From positions 63,561,598 to 63,625,597 of the forward strand of contig JBANSL010000020.1 in NCBI GenBank assembly GCA_037127255.1: a DNA stretch of 64,000 nucleotides. Direction: 5' to 3'. Shown here one piece after another: positions 11,718 to 22,416 of the stretch; the first letter of the stretch is position 1; each line of letters starts with the position of its first letter. Made by a program: the position numbers and the translations under genes. Below the pieces are notes generated by a model that saw only the letters and a program-made list of their open reading frames with translations, had not been told where the DNA came from and ran no database searches. The DNA is from Persicaria tinctoria. Taxonomy: Eukaryota > Streptophyta > Magnoliopsida > Caryophyllales > Polygonaceae.

Positions 11718-12860
11718 ATCTACATGTATTATTTCTTGTTAATAATTCATGTAATTATTCCCTAATTTTGTTTATACTTATAAATATCCCTAATTTTTTT
11801 TATAATAACCAAACTTATCTAATTTGTTGTGTACAAATGAGATAAATAATTGTTCACGTCCACTATTTCATCTACTTACAAATTTTCCTAATTTTATTGA
11901 AATTACCAAAACTTCCTAATTTTTGGTATTTACATTCCCACATTTTGATATAAATTTAGTTTCCAAAGTATTCGAACCATATATAATTTTTGTCCCCTTT
12001 TAGTATACTAATCATAGATCTACTATAACCTTCACTTTGGATTTCTATTATATCTTATAACCATCGTAAACATAACAAAATTCTAACATTTTCACAATTC
12101 AATATATGAAGAAAAAATGTTGCATATCTAACATCTACAATCAATAAATAACTTCAATACATACATAACTTCCCAAATTTTCTAACTTCTCGAAGAATGA
12201 ATATAAAAACTTCTCAAATTTTCCTAACTTCCACACAATATATAATTTAATAAATTATTGCCTAATTTTTTCCATGTTCCAATTAACAATTTAAAGAATT
12301 CTCATATACCAATTAAAATGACCAAAATAGAGGGCGAATATTTTGTAACTGACTGTTTTATCGGGAATATAGGGCTGCTGTGGGGCCTTTCTACAACCAA
12401 CAGTCGACTAATCGGAGACAAGAATGGCCTGTTCAACATATATTCATCAAGTTATTGCCTTTCGTTTTCGTTTAGGAATCAAAACTATATATATGACAAA
12501 ATTCCATTAAACAAGACAAAGGATAAAGATTTCGGATCTAACCTTTCTGTCGGGTATAGAGGGTTGTTGTGGGGCCTCTCTTCGAGCAGCAGCGTCTTGG
12601 TCGGGGAGGAACTGTCGGCGGTTGGCGCACAGGGAGGATCTGTCGGCGGCCGCAGGAAACCCTTTCCGATCGATTTGTGGTTGCTGTCGAGATATTGTGA
12701 TAGTAGGGGTGATAGGCGCTAATTAGAAGATACAAATGGTGTTTTTTTTTTTTTGCAGGAGGATCGGCCTTCCTCTTCCTTCGCTTTGAGGCTGTGTTCG
12801 ATACATCCATGGCGGTAGGTTAAATAGAGGGGGGAGGTTACGGCGACTGAGGGAGGAGAA
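11718..12860. other. Upstream region of the MULE transposase
   Basis: Very AT-rich from 11.73 to 12.5 kb, then GC-richer. Two diverged copies of a block containing GGGxTGxTGTGGGGCCT occur near 12366 and 12562. A short minus frame (12538-12810) has a basic KRRKRK stretch but no link to the transposase that I can support. Probably promoter and leader. Confidence 0.4.
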
Positions 12861-12956
12861 GGGTGAGTCGCTGTTCAGAACAGCGACTCACCAGGACTAG
12901 GCCCAGATTCGAGGCCCAGAGATTCCCCAGGCCCAGAGATTCTCGCTTTGACTGCC

Positions 12957-13344
12957 CACAGAGTCGCTGTTACAAACAGCGACTCTAGGTTTTTTTTTTT
13001 TTTTTTTTCGTTTTCAGTTTTTCATGCCAGAAATTTTTAAAAAAAATAAAATAAGGAAGAGTCGCTGTTAGTAACAGCGACTCTTCTTAAAAACAATTTT
13101 TTTTCCTTTTCTGTGAATTTTATTGAATTTAAACCCAAAATTTAAAAAAAAACACCCGAAATACATGTAAGTCGCTGTTTATAACAGCGACTTACATTTT
13201 TTAATATTTTTTTAAAAAACCCTGGGTAAAGTCGCTGTTACAAACAACGACTTTACCCTGTTTTGGCTAATTCCCTAAATTCTTTCGGATTTTGGCTAGT
13301 TCCCTAATATTTTTGCTCGTTTTGGCTATTTCCAAAAAAAATTC
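12957..13344 (-). repeat. Right TIR of the 7.6 kb MULE
   Basis: Inverted copy of 5761-6149. Hairpins with the GTCGCTGTT core lie at about 12959-12989, 13057-13085, 13168-13197 and 13227-13258; the last has one mismatch (AACAACGAC). A fifth at 12862-12892 mirrors the imperfect one inside the left end. Confidence 0.9.
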
Positions 13345-13353
13345 TCGTAAACC

Positions 13354-13645
13354 CTCCCAAAAGCTTGCCGCCTATGAAAATACGGTCAAATGCAAAATTG
13401 CATTTGTTTTCTTCCTCCCCTCAATCACCTGAGAGTTGCTGGTTACTTAAATGGGATCGATTAGCACTTGATTCCTCCACAAATTGTTTAATTCCCTTTG
13501 AATTGGCGACCTTTACTGCTAATTGGTGAAATCTCTTTACCTCCTCCTCCGATCCCTCCCTTTCAATTTTATGCTCCGATTTCACATGTCTGTTGTAAAA
13601 CTGTAATGATCTGATTGATTGATTTTCTGATCCTACAGATTTCGG
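13354..13645 (+). promoter_or_regulatory. 5' region of the ADP/ATP carrier gene
   Basis: Only 292 bp separate the MULE's right TSD from the start codon. A pyrimidine-rich leader (CTTCCTCCCCTCAATCACC near 13410) is followed by a possible 5'-UTR intron: donor GGTGAAATC near 13525 and acceptor TCCTACAG near 13638. If so, the core promoter lies partly in, or has been displaced by, the MULE. Confidence 0.5.
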
Positions 13646-14937
13646 ATGGCAAACATGGCGGATGGATCGACTTATCCATCAATCCTCCACAAGATGCGCG
13701 GACAATCTTACCTTGCCTCTCAACTCTCTCCCAATGTTTATATAAACGGAGGCCTGCAAAATCCCATGGTGTCTGCATACAATTCAGCGCCAGTACTGTC
13801 TCCTGTGCTCGTGCAAGCTCCATCTGAGAAAGGTGCTGGCAGTTTCATGGTTGATTTTTTCGCCGGAGCAGTTTCGGCTACTGTTTCCAAGACCGCAGCT
13901 GCTCCAATTGAGCGCGTGAAGATGTTGATTCAGAATCAAGATGAACTGATCAAAGCCGGGAGGTTATCTGAACCGTACAAAGGCATCGGCGATTGCTTTT
14001 CCAGAACCATCAAGGACGAAGGCGTAATTTCTCTTTGGAGAAGCAACGGCGTCAATGTCATCAGATATTTCCCTACACAGGTTTGCACAGATCAATGCAT
14101 CTGAAATCTGTTTTAATTTGTTGCACAGATCAACATATAATCTTCAATTTGATTATTCAATTAGGCGCTGAATTTCGCCTTCAAAGATCACATCAAGAGG
14201 ATGTTCAACTTCAACAAGGACAAAGACGGTTACTGGAAGTGGTTTGCAGGGAATCTGGCTGCTGGTGGTGTTGCTGGTGCTGCATCTTCCGTGTTCGTGT
14301 ACTCGTTGGATTTTGCCCGAACAAGGCTGGCCAATGATGCAAAGGCTGCAAAGACCGGCGGTGGGAGGCAATACAATGGCTTGATTGATGTGTACAGGAA
14401 GACGATCAGGTCCGATGGTGTCCTTGGCCTTTACCGCGGGTTCAACTCTTCTATCGCTGGAATCATCGTGTACCGCGGCCTCTACTTCGGATTGTATGAT
14501 TCTCTTAAACCAGTCCTCTTGGTTGGAGACTTGCAGGTACTGTTACATTGATGGTAGTTACTTTAAAATGTGGGTCCACCCTCTCTGTTTTAAAATCAAT
14601 TGGCAATAAAATACTTCTGTTTATTTCAATGGAGCAGGATAGTTTCCTGGCTAGTTTCATGCTGGGATGGGGTGTTACAATTGGTTCGGGGCTGGCATCG
14701 TATCCGTTTGACACGGTGAGAAGACGAATGATGATGACGGTGGGGGAAGCTGTCAAGTACAAGGGGACGATGGATGCGTTCTCGCAGATTGTGAAGAAGG
14801 AGGGTCCGAAATCGCTCTATAAGGGGGCCGGAGCCAACATACTGAGGGCGGTTGCGGGTGCCGGTGTGCTTGCTGGCTATGACAAGCTGCAGTTGATTAT
14901 CCTCGGAAAGAAGTACGGATCTGGTGGAAGCAGCTAA
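13646..14937 (+). CDS. AAC: Mitochondrial ADP/ATP carrier (adenine nucleotide translocase)
   Basis: Three exons, 13646-14080, 14165-14536 and 14638-14937, join in phase 0 into a 368-residue protein. The first ~65 residues are the N-terminal extension found in plant AACs. Three mitochondrial-carrier repeats follow: [12 protein letters not shown] in repeat 1, [14 protein letters not shown] in repeat 2, and [13 protein letters not shown] in repeat 3. RRRMMM is the signature unique to ADP/ATP carriers. The protein exchanges matrix ATP for cytosolic ADP across the inner membrane. Length and exon borders fit the plant family. It ends [10 protein letters not shown]. No defects are seen. The close MULE insertion upstream is the only oddity. 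Confidence 0.96.
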
Positions 14938-16214
14938 GCGCCTAAGCTACTGCAATGTGATAATGACGACAATGGGTGTGCATCGGTGAATAAATAGTTC
15001 TATTATATATGTGGTAGAAACAGTGAAACACCCTCTCGACTAGTACGAATAAGGGTGCATTTTTGGTTTGTTTGTTTGAATAAGTGGTGAACGGTAATTC
15101 ATTCAACGTTATTTGATTTATACTCCGACGAAGCCTCCTTCATTCTGATGAAAATTGCAGAGTTTGGCAGTTTGAAATGTTAATCTCGATCGATCGGGTT
15201 TCTTTTTATCCGGCTTTTTTTTTTATCATGGCTCGATCTACTATTTTTGGAGAAGTCGATGATTTTGGTGTGGTTGTGTTAAGTTTTGGAGGAGGTTGCA
15301 GTCTCGTGCGTTCGGTTGATCGAAAGGATTGCGACAGTGTTCGTGACTTTCGAATATCTCTCATAAATATCGTTGGTCCACACTTCCACAGAAGGCGTTA
15401 CTTTCTTGTGATTTTGCTAAAAACAACTCTCCTACGACAAGACACCGTGGAAACTTATAGGTTTCCCCGTGTTCTCGCTATTCACAACTTCATCCCGGTC
15501 TTAGAGTCTCCCTCGGCTTTGTCTTTTGTTTGACATTTCTGTGCTTTGTTTGATTTGGGTTTGTATATTTATGTTTTAGCTTGTTAGTATCATGACAGTT
15601 AGTCTGTTGACCGTTTGTTTTGGCCTCTCAATTTATCTGACACACTTGTTTCGAATCTTTACCTTAATAAAAAAAATGCAAAAGTTTGGTTGATATGAAT
15701 CATCAATGTATGATATTGATTCGTCAAATTTTGACTAATGTAAAGCATCTAGAGAGTAGATACTTTGTTGCGAAAGGTCCGGTTCTTGTCAGCGTGAAGT
15801 TGCTGACAACTTTCCAGCGTCTAATCAATGCAACTCAAACTCATATGTTTTGAATTTTGATTGATTTTCGTCAAGTAAAATGGTTTTGAATTTGTTCTTC
15901 CATATTTCGGCCACAAATGCTCAATGCAAGTTAACAATTTCACCTGCTATTCTACCAGAGTCCCCAAGAAGATACAACAACCAGATCTCTGCCATCCGAT
16001 GAGCAAGTTTTCCTCGAAATTGTCTTTGTTCTTCCGACCTGAAATTGGGGAAAAAAAACAGCAGCAGAAAAACCAATTAGCTGATCAAATCCAGTTACAT
16101 TATTATCTGGTAAAGGTTCTAACAAGCAGAAGGGAGAAATTACCAGAAATTTCATAGTATAAGAACATGAGCTGTGGTGTAACTATACAATGAAGAGTAC
16201 AAGTACAGGTATCG
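14938..16214. other. Spacer between carrier and RING ligase genes (3' regions)
   Basis: Presumably holds the 3' UTRs of two convergent genes. A plus-strand frame at 15177-15533 has no recognisable features. Nothing else is supported. Confidence 0.4.
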
Positions 16215-19200
16215 TCATGCGGGGGGAAGAGGCCGTCTACACGTTGGGCACTCCATCTTTATGTCCATCCACCTTTGTAGGCATCCAGAATGGAAGAAAT
16301 GATCACATGGGGTAACCTGCAGAAAGGAGCCCTGTAAGTCGACATGATGTCTACAGATGAGTGAATTTGCAATACAACGACGAAGTCTAACCATGCAATC
16401 ATTAGGCCGTTCACAGAGATCGATTGCAGTCATGCAGATGACACAATCCGTTGAGGGAACCGAATCCTGATCAAACCGTCTGTAGTAGCTGTATTTCTCA
16501 GGCAGAATCTGCACCAAAAAAGCAAAACATGGTTTTTTCCCTTATACAGGCATTTCCCAAATTTCCAGATAAAAATATGTGAATGAGAAATCAGACCTGT
16601 CGAGGTATAAAACATCGAGAGCCACAGTAGTGCTGTAGAAGAAGGATGAGAGATTGAGTGCCCATGAATATGCCCAGACATATGCACCAGTTTTTATCAG
16701 GCTGAATGCGCATAAAATTGTTGGGGCAACCAAAGACATAAAAGGGAACGGCAAGACGGGTGATGGTCATTCCTAAAATATAGTGAGGGTGCAATGGTTT
16801 CCTAGAGTCACGAACAATATTGGTGACGATTTGGGGGATCCAGAACGAATACACAAGGAGAAGAATGAGCCGAAGAAAATTATGGAACTCGTACATCACC
16901 AGAATGCCTCCCAAGAGTATACCATCTGTGGATAAGTTAAATATAAGAGTCAGAAATCAATGATGAAATGTTCTTGTCTAACCATTTCCGCCATTAACCG
17001 TGTGACATAACATCATAGAATTGAAATGAGCCGCTTGGTAGAACGTGGGATGCACAGTTCAAAATGTTGGGAGTACCAAAAAGAAATTCTATATAGAAGG
17101 AATACTCACAAAAGCGACTGTAAAGAACGGAAAGCTCCCTTCTCATAGTCTCCCAACCTTCACCATTACTGACAGGCCTATTAGCCTTCCATATAGCCAA
17201 GAGATACCGCATTTCAAAGATCGAGAAAACAACGAACTTGAAGAAGGCAGCAGTTGCAAATGCATTGAACAGCGATTCTGCATAGAAATAAGCAACAGAA
17301 GACGCACTTTTTAAGAAAATCTCATGCCTCCATTTTCCTACGGCTCAAATGAAAAGGGCAACAGAAAGAATAACTATCTAGATGAACTTACCAACAAGTA
17401 TGCCTGCGGTCAAATGAATAAGACACAAATAAGCATCCATGATAGCCTGTTGCCCTATCATCACAATTGAGACTTTGGCTGCGCCCTGCCAAAAGTAATC
17501 ATTAACAGAAATCGGAATCACTATCAACCATCAAAGATCAATGACTAGGAAAAAAAAGTAGGGTTTTTTCTTACAGATTGAGTGTTGCTATATTCCATTT
17601 GCCGAATTAAGAGGAGAACTTGAAGGAAAGATACCTAATAGGTGCTATTGTCAAGGGGTTCAATCAATAGCATTTACTGAAATGTAATGTAGTGAAAGAT
17701 GCCTCTTAACTTTCACAAAGGATACAAAGGTCACCATCAGGGTGTAATTAATTGCTTTGTTGTAATAGACCTCAATGTTGACAGATGTCACATTTAGCAG
17801 CATAGGGGAGAAACAGGTGACATCATCATCGGCTGATGGTGACTCCAGTAATCCTTCAATATGATACCGACCTCGCTCTCCATCTAAAGCAAGATGATAA
17901 ATAATGAACAATTACACTAATCCTCCAATAAGCTAATAACATTGTCAAAAGGGAACAACCTAGATACCATTTTGTATAGATGCAACACGCGAAACCTGTG
18001 CTGCAATTTCAATGTTGCAATGCTTCTCCATATCATAGATAGGCGCTGCATGATAATAATAACTTAAAAATTAGAGGCAGGCATCAAATAGCAACCCCCC
18101 CCCCCCCCCCCCAAAAAAAAAAAAAAAAAACCCTCAAGGAACAAAATTAATGAAAGGAAAATACAATGTTTCTTCTTCCAAATTTTATCCCGAGGAGACT
18201 CCTGGAATACTTGCGATGAGAAAACTCCAAGCTGCACAACAGAGAATCATACTTCAATTCTCAATATCATAAAATGTTGGTAACAAAAGGATTCAATTTT
18301 AAATCTTAGAATTTCAAAAGCGATTGTTTCCGGGCAGGATTTATCCTAAACCAGGCGCCCAAAACCTAAAAGCATAAACTGCATGCCAAATAAGACACAA
18401 TGATAAATGATCCATCCTACAACATCCTTTCTAGTTCCCTACAAAACGGCTTGAGAAGGCTTCAATTTCAAAATAAACGGTGTCTAAGCAGATATTCACA
18501 CCAAGGAAAAGGTCAAGAATAATTTTACCATGTGATAAGGATTAGATAGGATATAATCGTCATCTTGGATTGATTCTCCATCTATCCCACTGAGCAGGAT
18601 CCCATGGACAAATATAAAAGTAGATAAAATTAGTGCGGTGATAAGTGCAGTAGCCTAGCACATGAAGGAAATATTAAGCAGGGAGAAAGTAGAATATTAA
18701 ATAGAACATGTATCAGAAAAATAACCTATTAGCCACCAGCCGGAGTTGCCTAAATGGCCATACATATACACCTTCAACACGAATTTGAGCACCACTGACT
18801 CGCTCTTCATTGTCAAACACATCATGGAAGATAAAAACACCCTATATTGACACAAAGTGCAAGGATAAGAAAAACAAAAACACAGAGATACTTAATGACT
18901 TTGTCCAAAGCAACTCCTCAAACAAATAAATGGCAGAGCACAAGCACAAGCCATCTTCACCTGAACAAAGTGTACACCGGTTATTTTTGTTGGAGTACTA
19001 ACTAACTCAAGGACAGAGTTTCCATCAGATTTCTTAAAATCAGAGAACTTGGAGGATTTATTGGATAAATCCAGCAATCTCCAACTACCTGCATTTTAAA
19101 AGGGAAAATAAGTATCCTAAGTAAACAAAATAAGAAAGCTAGAAGAGATACTATTACACTCAAGCAAGCAACCACAATGCCATACTTGTTAAACTCAGGA

Positions 19201-20411
19201 CATTAACAAGCACTAACCCCTTGAAACAACTACCTTTTCCAATTATTGGATTACAAAACAGCCATCCATTTACATAACTAGTCTAGGAAAATATTCTAAC
19301 AAAATGGACAAATTCAAAAAATATAAAAGGTGACCCGTGTGAATGTCGAAGTTAACAAGGGCAAAAATACTACGATTATTAAAAAGGGAGAAGAGAATTT
19401 ACAACTGCCTGTCAGTATTATAAAATGCTCCCCATATGTAATTGCTTTTAGCCTCCAAAATTTTTTAGACGCTAGAACTTAATACATTTTGCTGTTATGC
19501 TCGTCTCTATTTGCCATGTTTGGCACAAAGAAAATACATTCATAGCAGAACAATGTAGCGATCAATCAGATATGACCAAAATCTATATTCAGCCAAGAAG
19601 CAGATATTTAGATGACATTAGTGTAGAATTTACTCATCAAAAGCATGCGGGATTAAAGTTGCAAACCTTTGTAGGTTCCTGTTACGTTCCAGGCTGATAA
19701 ATGGCTTAGATCATTGTCATCTTTCCTAACAAAAAGCCACTGCAAAAACCAATATCAGCAGGTTGATATTGTTCCAGGCTGATAGATGATTTAAGAGCAC
19801 AGTATTCATGTGCCATCTCATCGGCATTCTAGTCAAAAGTTCCCCATTCTTGTGATAAGTCCTATTCTCAACTAGCTAGTAGAGATCATAATAGAATTCT
19901 ACAGTCAAAATTCTCAACTCTCAACAGGCAGCACAATAGCACATAAGAACAGCTACGAGATCATGGACCGCACCGCAAGGGGCAATACAGGCTCAAAATT
20001 GCAAATGTTTATGCAGACTGAAATCAGAGGAAATAACAAGCCAGGATTTCTTTGAATTGAAAATTCCGCATTTCAAAGCATTAATCCCAAAAAATAGCAA
20101 TAGGTACGAAGGGGGCATCGAATTACAACAGAATCAAGGCAAAATTAAAGGACAAAAAACTGGAAACTGGGCATTAGGTAAAGTGAGGAACCATAGATGA
20201 AAATTAAACAATCTATCATAAAAAAGGCGTAATAAATCTTTATGAAACAAACCTCGTCGCCCCACGAACGAGCTCTCTCTCTCAGCGGTCTCAAGCTAAC
20301 CGCCGGCTGAAACAGCGCAAGAGCAAGCCATAACACGACCAGAGACCTGAACACAAACCCTAATCCCCAATTCCCACACGACAAGGTTCTAGAAATTTCC
20401 CGAATAGCCAT
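16215..20411 (-). CDS. FLY1-like: Transmembrane RING-H2 E3 ubiquitin ligase, FLYING SAUCER (FLY1/FLY2)-like
   Basis: Fourteen exons fit GT/AG borders and phases: 20411-20253, 19739-19667, 19088-18961, 18841-18726, 18589-18529, 18231-18165, 18045-17968, 17883-17726, 17634-17575, 17485-17392, 17277-17110, 16925-16597, 16508-16392, 16316-16215. The product is about 569 residues; an in-frame ATG at 20465 would add 18. A signal-anchor (LVVLWLALALFQPAVSL) is followed by a lumenal domain (GVFIFHDVFDN, VYVWPFRQLRLVA), several membrane spans (including VSFLQVLLLIRQME, IVMIGQQAIMDAYLCLIHLT, FHNFLRLILLLVYSFWIPQI) and a C-terminal RING-H2: CVICMTAID ... CDHFFHSGCLQRW ... CPTCRRPLPPA. FLY1 of Arabidopsis is an endomembrane E3 that controls pectin methylesterification in seed mucilage; the same role is inferred. 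Plants have paralogues, so orthology is not settled. Confidence 0.92.
18095..18130. repeat. Homopolymer C-run followed by A-run in a FLY1-like intron
   Basis: About 18 C followed directly by about 18 A. Lies in the intron between exons 6 and 7, 34 bp from exon 6. Such runs are prone to assembly error and could affect splicing. Confidence 0.85.
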
Positions 20412-20465
20412 CTGGGAACAGTGCCATTTCAAGCCAAAATCACAACCCAGAGGGGCCATTTCCAC

Positions 20466-21067
20466 CCCTCAGCAGATTCCGGGGAACCCCTTTTCGATTC
20501 CGCAAAACCCATAAAGCAAAGAGGTGGGGAAAGGGGGAAACTTTGCTTCTAATGGGGTCAAATGAACGACATGGGGGGATTGTGAGAGCTCAACGACCTG
20601 ATTGGGATTGGAGAGCTCAACGGAGACAGAATTTAGGGGGTTAGGAATACAAATTTCCTCCGACAAACACCGACGCCGACCTTCACGGTTGAAGAATAAT
20701 TAAAGACAGTAAAAATAAAATACAAACTCGTTAGAAATTTCCTGGTTTTGGAAGATTGTAGACTGTGGCGAGGATTTCGCGGTTCCACTCTTTCTCTCTC
20801 CCCTCTTTCGCTGTGTGTTTTTCCTGAAGCTGGGCACTGCTGATTGCTGAACTGTCAGTCGGTAATGTGTATGTACTACCACTGCTACTGTTAAGCTTAA
20901 TTTTAGTTCCCGTGATGGTGTAGCTAAATTGTTGTTGGCCATTATCAGTGAATTAAATTAGTGGTGAAATCGGGGATATTGTTGGGGACCGCTCATGGTA
21001 TGGGCCAATCTCATTAGTCATTTAAGCCAAATTTCATTCTCGCCCACATTTCACTTTCATCTCCATG
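20466..21067. other. 5' region of the FLY1-like gene
   Basis: Leader and promoter candidate for the minus-strand gene, including pyrimidine-rich CTCTTTCTCTCTCCCCTCT near 20787-20805. No separate gene is seen. Confidence 0.4.
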
Positions 21068-21305
21068 TACTCCCTCCGTTCCATACTACATGTCATTTTT
21101 TTTTTGACACGCTTTTTAATAAGCGAAAAACTCTATAAAATATTATTTTTTCAATTAATTTTTTTATATAATATGATACTCATTAGTAATAAGTATCATA
21201 TCATATAAAAAAATCAATTAAAAAATTTATATTTTATAGAGTTTTTCGCTTATTAAAAAGCGTGCCTAAAAGGAAAGGGACATGTATTATGGAACGGAGG
21301 GAGTA
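21068..21305. mobile_element. Palindromic Stowaway-like MITE, copy 1
   Basis: Flanked by TA at 21068 and 21304. The whole 238-bp body is a nearly perfect inverted repeat (TACTCCCTCCGTTCCATA ... ending GGAACGGAGGGAGTA) with centre near ATACTCATTAGTAATAAGTA. Same family as 47828-48066. Confidence 0.9.
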
Positions 21306-22115
21306 TTATATAGTACATGGTGCACCGTTCATACATCAATCTATTTTTTTTTTCAACTAATAAATGTTCGAATATATGAGAGATCTAGTTTTCATAATAT
21401 AGGATTTGTTGTGGGTGATTATTTGAAAGAGAATCAAAGTTGTAGAATTAAAAAAAATCTATTTCAATTTCTAAAAATTATACTATCTTATCTAAATGAT
21501 TTTGTGATGAATCTCCTATTTTAAGGAATTTGTATGTAATTTATTTTTATTTTTATAGTTCGCTTTTTTATTGTAAAAAATGAACAAATAATGAGCAACA
21601 CTCTATCCGTTTCTTTTTAAATTTCATTTATTATTTATACATGTTATATGCTACAATAACTATAAAATTGTAAATATAATAAATAAATAAAATTATACAA
21701 TTTTATATAGTTTTTTTATCTTTTTTTTTTAAATGGATAGAGTATAAATAAATTATTAGTAATAATATTTAATGAAAACTATTTCTTGCTTCTAAAAACT
21801 AGAAGTGAACTGTACATAGTTGTCATAATTTAATTTTGTCCCTTGTCTTTGTATTGCAAATATGTAATTATCTCATGCCCAACACATGATGGTCCCCTGC
21901 CATCTTCTAGGAACTTTCTACTTGGTCAAGTTCTTCACAAAGGGGAGCAAATGATGCAATAAATTACATATGTAAATATAGATTTTATTTTTAGTATCGT
22001 TAACTCATTCTATAAAACAATTTTGTGTTCCTCAAAAAAAAAAAAAAAAAAAAACAATTAGTGAAGAAAGTAGACGACAGGAATAATAATTTTAACATTG
22101 CAATCAGAATCAAAA
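21306..22115. other. AT-rich spacer
   Basis: No supported gene. Contains inverted AT-rich strings around 21610-21745 (ACTCTATCCGTTTC ... AAATGGATAGAGT), a possible further decayed MITE. Confidence 0.4.
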
Positions 22116-22188
22116 TCCGTTGTAGTCTAGGTGGTTAGGATACTCGGCTCTCACCCGAGAGACCCGGGTTCAAGTCCCGGCAACGGAA
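22116..22188 (+). tRNA. tRNA-Glu(CTC)
   Basis: A 73-nt cloverleaf: acceptor TCCGTTG (22116-22122) pairs with CAACGGA (22181-22187), discriminator A. The D-arm contains AGTCTAGGTGGTTAGGAT; the anticodon stem CTCGG/CCGAG encloses CTCTCAC with anticodon CTC at 22150-22152; the T-arm is CCGGGTTCAAGTCCCGG. No intron. A T-run at 22194-22198 can serve as the Pol III terminator. All stems are fully paired, so it is probably a working nuclear gene. Confidence 0.97.
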
Positions 22189-22416
22189 AATACATTTTTG
22201 CATTTTGGTTATCCTAGAGTACGACGTAGTTCCATTAAATAGGCGTACTAATTCCTAATCTTATTTCCATTATTACGTGATTGATATATTACTGCATTAA
22301 GCCTTTAACCAACCCAAATCTACCTTTGAATAATTTACATATAGGCGTATGGCTATCATTCAAGGCACAGGGTGTAAAACTAAATGATCATATACAAGAT
22401 GCAAGTGCATTAGTAT

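Larger units (their letters stand above)
5752..13353 (-). mobile_element. Complete autonomous-type Mutator-like element (MULE) carrying a PMD gene, with TSDs
   Basis: The 9-bp direct repeat TCGTAAACC occurs exactly at 5752-5760 and 13345-13353. The 7584-bp element between them has long terminal inverted repeats (about 5761-6149 and 12957-13344) beginning GAATTTTTTTGGAAATAGCC. Inside are two genes, both on the minus strand: a MULE transposase (9564-11717) and, 257 bp downstream, a plant-mobile-domain gene (6599-9306). PMD domains are known to ride on plant MULEs and Gypsy elements. The TSD is perfect and the TIRs are close, so the insertion is probably fairly recent. It lies directly in front of the ADP/ATP carrier gene. 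Confidence 0.93.

Noticed and set aside
16317..16391. Reading the 100-residue frame at 16215-16517 as continuous coding sequence
   Set aside because: It would place 25 extra residues within the RING-H2 finger; the segment has GT/AG borders and removing it restores the family spacing.
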